Below the pieces are notes generated by a model that had not been told where the DNA came from, did no database searches, and saw only the letters and a list, made by a program, of their open reading frames with translations. DNA of 64,000 nucleotides from Sarcocystis neurona (Eukaryota; Apicomplexa; Conoidasida; Eucoccidiorida; Sarcocystidae), in assembly GCA_000727475.1 (NCBI GenBank), contig KL647293.1:2678588-2742587 (forward strand), given 5' to 3'. The position numbers and the translations under genes are program-made. This document shows positions 59,218 to 64,000 of the stretch, piece after piece. Each line of letters starts with the position of its first letter. Positions within the stretch are counted from its first letter, which is position 1.

Positions 59218-62200
59218 CTGCAGTTATTATGCAGGCAAACACCAGGTGACGATTCTCTGTATCTGTAGCTTGCCTGACCGTTGGCAGCAGAACAGCGTAC
59301 CTGCACGAGCTAGTCAACAACAGAGATACTGCCTGGCATATACACGCTAACGCGCTTAGTACAGCACTGCTGCGCGGACAAAGTACTTCTCGAAGCTGTG
59401 GCACGAATGTACGTTAAAATACAGGACGTGTCACACAATGTTCAGAGATAATCCTAAGCAATGCAACGTGCGTAGTACAGCACTGCAGTGCGGAGATAAG
59501 TACTTCTCGAAGCGGTGGCGCGGATGCACGTTCAAATACAGAAGGCGTCACACAACACTCAGAGATGGCCCATTTTCCGAAATACAAACGGCCCTGCTCG
59601 CGCAACAGCAACGTACACGCTGGAAATTTAGGAACTTTCACCTTCAGCGACGCATGTCACTGCTTATGTTTACTGTGTCACAGCCTACGGAGCGGGGTAA
59701 CGGGTCTTTACCATTCAGAAATTTCCTCCGCGTCACCATCCCCAGTTCGTGCACGCTACAGGCAACCCGCATTTCGAGAATTCTTGACTGCTCTCCGTTG
59801 TCTACGCGTCTACCATCCCAAAGAAGCAGACGTCCCGTAGGGTGCTCTGCACTTGAATGTCAGAACGGATCTATTTCGTCTACACGGCACGATGCAAGAA
59901 CCTAAGTATCTTGATCCACCTGCCACGCCCTAAACGGTTTAGCTGTCGGCCTTTTCCACCGTCACATCCCGACGTCACAACTCATGATTAAGAGAGCCTG
60001 CTCGCGCATAGGTGGCAGTTGGTGCGCAATGGCTTCGCAAGCCGCCAGCGCATTAGAGCTGCCACACATGCGAAGACTGCAGTGGGCTCTGACATACGCT
60101 ATCTGGTAATGCAAGATCAGCAAGGTACGGTCCTAGTTCTTCCGACACACGCTGTATTTCAGCATCTGGCCCGACATCCGGCTGGCCGACGCCTTCCACG
60201 ACAGATCCACCGTTTGGAGTCTGAGCTCCAGGAGTCACAATTAGTATTCGTTTTGCTCCGGCTTGTCTGGCCAGCTGCACGCAACAACTACGCACTAAAA
60301 AAACCTTCACACACGTGTAGGCTCCTGGTGTCTAAGGCCGTACACACCGACGTGCTGCACGACGTACTGCTATTACTCCTCCACGGCAGCGTTACCGGCC
60401 GCACAGGCGTGCACATACTACAAACACGACGTGTGACGCAATAACATGTATACAACAACGGCAAGCCTGCGGCGTTTCAGAACGAGACTACCCACTAAAG
60501 ATGTCACAACTCTGCAAGCATATTCACCGTAGAGCCATACCTCATTCAACTGTTGCTGATCTACTCCGGTATACGGTAACAACGGACAAACAACGGACTG
60601 GCTGTTCTCATAATGTTCCCAGTCTGTAGGAACGTCTCACACAGTGAATAGCGCCACGCTCATGTAGCCACGTCACTAAGGACTCCTGCGGTCCGCTACC
60701 GATCCGTTAACATCTCCTCGAAAATAGATGCCCGGAAACCTAAAAACGAAGAATCTGGAAAGTAAAAAGCGCCACGCTCACGCAGCCACGTCACTAAGGA
60801 CTCCTGCGGTCCGCTACCGATCCACCAATCGTGCACCTGAACATAGGTGCCTCGCCCGCAGGCTTGTCCTGGCGCGCCCCTCCACCTGCTCTGTGGTAAG
60901 GCGTCTGAAAGACAGTACAATGTCGCTTGTATACCTCCCTTACGAGTGCATCCATCCATACGCGCATGTTTTTTTGAGCGTGCATTCGTGTTCGTATGCA
61001 CACAGGCCTAAATCTCACTTCCTCATTCCCTTCTGCAGTCGCGAACAGCCAACACCTTTCTTCGCCTGCGGCCGCCAGGATTGCAGCAGTAGCTCTGGTG
61101 TATGTTTTGTCTTTTTTTTGAGCGCGCGGGTCTAGCACGTCGTAAATGGTGACCACGTAGCGAGGAAAATCATCTGCATGCGTGTCCACGTTTTGAATAC
61201 CGCAGCTGTGAATCGAAACGACTGAACGGGAGCCCGGATCACGGACACAGAGGGCTACCTGCAACAATCGCCATTCGATGACAGCCCGAATTTTCTCTGC
61301 ACGCGCCACAAGATACAGCAAAGTCGTGTTCAACGGTTACGCTGCTGAACTTCTCGCAGTAGAGCAACTGTCAGTCCGCATCCACGGAGGCAAGCATAGC
61401 AGAGGAGCCCTTTCTACCGTAGCTGAGCGTACGCAAGTCCGCTTGAAGACAACTTTCGGAGAGGTCTTCGCTTGGAACTGGTACACTACCGCTGCACATG
61501 GGTGCAAAGGCCTGACAAAACAGCATTTGTCAAGGTCTTGACATAAAGCTTTACACCTGTAGCGTCGGCTAAACATTCAGCGACGTTACTTTGCCCTTCC
61601 CACGTGTTTAGTTGAAAAGATCTTTGAATCTCGTGGAATTTAATTCAAACAAATTGCAACGAAGCGCAGGATGGCTTTTCCTTGCCGTCTGAAGTTGCGG
61701 GTGCAGGTCGATTCACGTGGCGGCTCGTTGACGTAACAGTACTCTCCTTGGTTCTACTTCACGTGATTTGCCTTGGCACGCGCGCACGCACATTTGTGAC
61801 CCCTCGTCGTCGCCGGCTTTTTTCGCGTCACTCACTTGGTAGATCCCATATGACAAAGACGTCCTCGGTTGCTGCTCGTCCCAGTTCCGCCTTCATTACA
61901 CATTTCGATGCGCTGAGCAAATAGAAGTAACACCACGTCTATCACACACATACCGCTTGAAGCACTTCCGCTTTCCAGGTTTGAAAAACTTTGGAGCGCA
62001 TACGCCTATGGGCGTGTTCCACGAAATTCTACTAACAATCACGAAGTATACTACTGTCAGAAGATTCAGCTCCTCATGAATTCCTGGTCAAAGTCGTCTC
62101 CGCCGTGTCCATGTCAACGTGAAACTGGTTAATCAGGAAAATGCACAAGACTACGACTGTGTCCACCGTGTGTCATTACACGCGCTTACCGCGTTTTTTT

Positions 62201-63784
62201 CAAAATATAACCATACGTAATGTGTGGATGACGCAGCCACACGGGCTCGCAGTGCCATCAACAGAAAGCACGTGGTGCACTTATGTGCTCCCGTAGTCGG
62301 AGACAGCCACAGTGCGCGTGCATGCAGGTACCACGTGGGACCCTGAATACTCCTGCCCGCATCAGTTGTTGACACTTCTAGTGAACCCTCTATAGCGAAC
62401 AGGGGTTCTTCAAGCTCCCGTCGTGAGCACACCTACGTAAAGCCAACGGCCTTTTTCTCTTTTCCGGAATCTTGCTGCATTTGAGCGCCACGCGACGCGA
62501 TCTCACGACCTGAGCCTGAACCATGTTTCTTTTTGACGCAGAAAATAAACGGAAGAAGACTCTGATGCTTCAGGCCCGCTTTCGCTGCCATTCTTCGAGA
62601 CGTTGCCAGAGGGAGAGGGTGGATGTTGATGTGTACGTTCGCGGCGTAAAACCCTCGAACCTACACAAGAGACCCCAGAGACCAACGAAAACAATGCAAA
62701 ACCGAGGCAGGTCAGACGAAAAGGGTTCCGTTTGGAAGTGTCTCCTTGCGCATCATTCTTTGAGACATGGCGTCACTCGTGGTAAAATACCAGCTTGCGA
62801 GGCCAGTGCTACACAAACGTCAAACAGGACGCCCATTTCTAACCTTGCGGAGACCGTCTGCATCGACGCAAATGTGCGATCGTGTGTGCCTCCAGTGCTC
62901 ACCGCAGCCTTCTCAGCACTGCTGGCCCACATTGTGTTACAGCGACTTAGCTCACACGCTGGCCTCGCATGCGTGCGTCAAACCTAAGAAGCGTCTCCTC
63001 TGCTGACTCGAATTTAACGCAGTGACGTCAGTAAGTCCCTCGTGTACACCTCGGAATCAAGAGGCGCGAGGGGAAATCTTCGTAACTGCAGTTGCCCACG
63101 ACGGCTGGCTGTCTGAACAATGTCGCAGCTGCCACTACTTGCGCCTGCGAACAGGCAGAAGCTTCCTTTCGAGAGAGGTATGGTTCTACAAACGCTGACG
63201 GTGGAGCTGATGAGACAGCTCCGCGTCGCGAGCGCAGCGTTTTGAAAGAGTTTTGCTTTGATAAACCTACGAGTTCTTTTACAACGTAGTCCTGCGCGAG
63301 GGTAATGATAATGAACACACCGCCAGTCTTCAATACTTTGAGGGCAGACAAAAGATATTCCTGCGCCTCGTCTCTGTACGCCGACATCTCAGACCTGTCT
63401 TTATTTGCCTTCTGACCTTTGCATGTCCCCTGCTGTTCAGTTGTTACTTTTTCTGCTGCACACTCCAGTCCACCACGCGAAAGCACGTCCGAACTTCCAG
63501 CGTTGGTTTCCAAACGTTTCACGCTTCCACTCGCACTCTCAACCGAGTATCTCTGCTCCCCCTCGTTAACGCCAGGCTGTTCTTCCTTTACATCTCGGGT
63601 GGCAAGCGCGTCGAAAAAGCCCTTGTCAACCACGGCGTCGAACGCTTCTTCGCCAAAGCGTCGCTCCAAAGCCCGTCCGCGAACGTCAAAACACTCCCAG
63701 GACAAATTCGGCACGTGGCGATATTTTCGTTTCATTCGTTCTATCACGACTGAGGAAAAGTCTACGTTAACGACTCTTCCGTAG
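55830..63784 (-). CDS. METTL13: METTL13-like eEF1A methyltransferase (two methyltransferase halves), 5' end outside the window
   Basis: The human homologue has two S-adenosylmethionine-dependent methyltransferase domains that modify elongation factor eEF1A at Lys55 (N-terminal half) and at its N-terminus (C-terminal half). Exons, 5' to 3' on the minus strand: 63784-63139 (donor uncertain), a tentative exon about 62277-62190, 61258-61019 (start could be 61296), 60274-60098, 59217-58918, 58467-58383, 57951-57913, 57742-57636, 57179-56922, 56392-56333, 55970-55830. From 61258 on the exons join in frame to 468 residues and TGA. Diagnostic stretches are NVDFSSVVIERM, FDAVVDKG, GEERCWLF, GAKRILIV, VQSEVK, GLGGGVLSMFL, LTSVDIDP, HFGF, VDINSG and GLLVFNLLCR. 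The first visible exon begins after a TTTTCAG acceptor in phase 2, so the first exon (with the GCGNS-type SAM loop) lies to the right of the window. Confidence 0.9.
59356..59566. repeat. Two-copy tandem repeat of about 95 bp in a METTL13-like intron
   Basis: Unit 59,356-59,450 (TAGTACAGCACTGC, AAGTACTTCTCGAAGC, TCACACAA, TTCAGAGAT) returns at 59,472-59,566 with scattered substitutions. It lies in the intron between the exons ending at 60,098 and starting at 59,217. Confidence 0.85.
60098..62277 (-). other. METTL13: METTL13-like central region exons
   Basis: A tentative exon ending at 62,190 (YVWLYFEKNA, donor GTAAGC) resembles the VFAFIMTKF strand that closes the first methyltransferase domain. 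Exon 61258-61019 holds FPRYVVTIYDVLD and GEERCWLFAT, matching the PRYTLHVVD and TEWLFG region of the human protein, and ends at donor GTGAGA. Exon 60274-60098 (59 codons) holds LARQAGAKRILIVTP, matching the SAGFRRLITVAL segment, and ends at GTATGT. The acceptor for the first of these is doubtful and one further exon may be missing. Confidence 0.7.
60650..60823. repeat. Near-identical 56-bp direct repeats, 118 bp apart, in a METTL13-like intron
   Basis: The copies 60,650-60,705 and 60,768-60,823 both read AGCGCCACGCTCA, then AGCCACGTCACTAAGGACTC and CGGTCCGCTACCGATCC, differing at only two or three bases. They lie in the intron between the exons ending at 61,019 and starting at 60,274. Confidence 0.9.
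63139..63784 (-). other. METTL13: METTL13-like N-terminal methyltransferase exon
   Basis: Contains the post-motif-I strand (VVNVDFSSVVIERM, Asp binds the SAM ribose in the family), the VVDKGFFDAL motif and the strand GGVFIIITLAQDYVVKE. Between VVDKGFFDAL and the helix YLLSALKVLKTGG lies an insertion of about 75 residues rich in Glu, Ser, Lys and Gly that the human protein lacks. The end of the exon is a guess: donor GTAGTG at 63,138 keeps phase 0, but the frame stays open to 63,028. Confidence 0.8.
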
Positions 63785-64000
63785 CTGAAAACGCAGTTAA
63801 CAGGACAACGGTGCACGTGTTCGTGTTCATCCCTCACACTCTCCCCGGCACGGACAGCGTACCCATACATCCGGCACCGCATGCGCGTAAGTGCAACGCA
63901 ATAGCCGTCGCCTACTGTTTATAGTCTAGATTCATGCGGACGGACCGTCCTCACCCACCACGCACACCGTGGCTGGCGCTCAAGTTCTCTTCACACACAC
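63785..64000. other. Partial intron at the right edge
   Basis: Read on the minus strand, this is the 3' part of the intron that precedes the first visible METTL13-like exon, ending in a pyrimidine-rich TGTCCTGTTAACTGCGTTTTCAG acceptor. No upstream exon with the GCGNS motif is present before the window ends. Confidence 0.75.

Noticed and set aside
1..64000. Bacterial-type systems (operons, CRISPR, phage, toxin-antitoxin)
   Set aside because: The window is intron-rich eukaryotic DNA; the repeats are two-copy duplications without CRISPR spacing, and no prokaryotic genes are seen.

Overview
This window is nuclear DNA from a eukaryote, most likely an apicomplexan coccidian. Coding sequence is broken into many short exons joined by canonical GT..AG introns, typically 0.3-2 kb and rich in TG/TA simple repeats. 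The three recognisable proteins are ordinary eukaryotic ones, and one (axonemal dynein intermediate chain) implies flagellated cells, which coccidia have as male gametes. About 50% G+C, very low gene density and long introns fit a Sarcocystis-like genome better than the compact Toxoplasma/Neospora genomes. The genus is an inference; no marker gene is present.

Layout. 1-16,523: no gene recognised; several two-copy diverged tandem repeats and a TG-rich microsatellite. 16,524-40,028 (+): a complete 17-exon acylaminoacyl-peptidase (APEH) gene. I could join all 17 exons in frame with canonical splice sites, giving 827 residues with the Ser-Asp-His triad and the HGGPH and GGSHGG motifs. 40,029-46,392: intergenic, with an 80-bp tandem duplication and a small palindromic hairpin. 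46,393-54,359 (+): an axonemal dynein intermediate chain of the WDR63/DNAI3 type, about 18 exons, mostly resolved, with three junction areas where the frame does not close. 55,830-63,784 (-): a METTL13/eEF1A methyltransferase-like gene with two methyltransferase halves; its first exon(s) lie beyond the right edge. The WDR63 and METTL13 genes converge, with only about 1.5 kb between their stop codons.

The genes do not form a pathway or operon. APEH (N-acylated peptide clearance) and METTL13 (eEF1A methylation) are cytosolic housekeeping functions; the WDR63 homologue is a ciliary motor subunit. I saw no bacterial-type operon, CRISPR array, phage, rRNA or convincing tRNA. The most unusual structure is a roughly 680-bp foldback (inverted-repeat) element in APEH intron 10. 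I did not find a credible new biological system.
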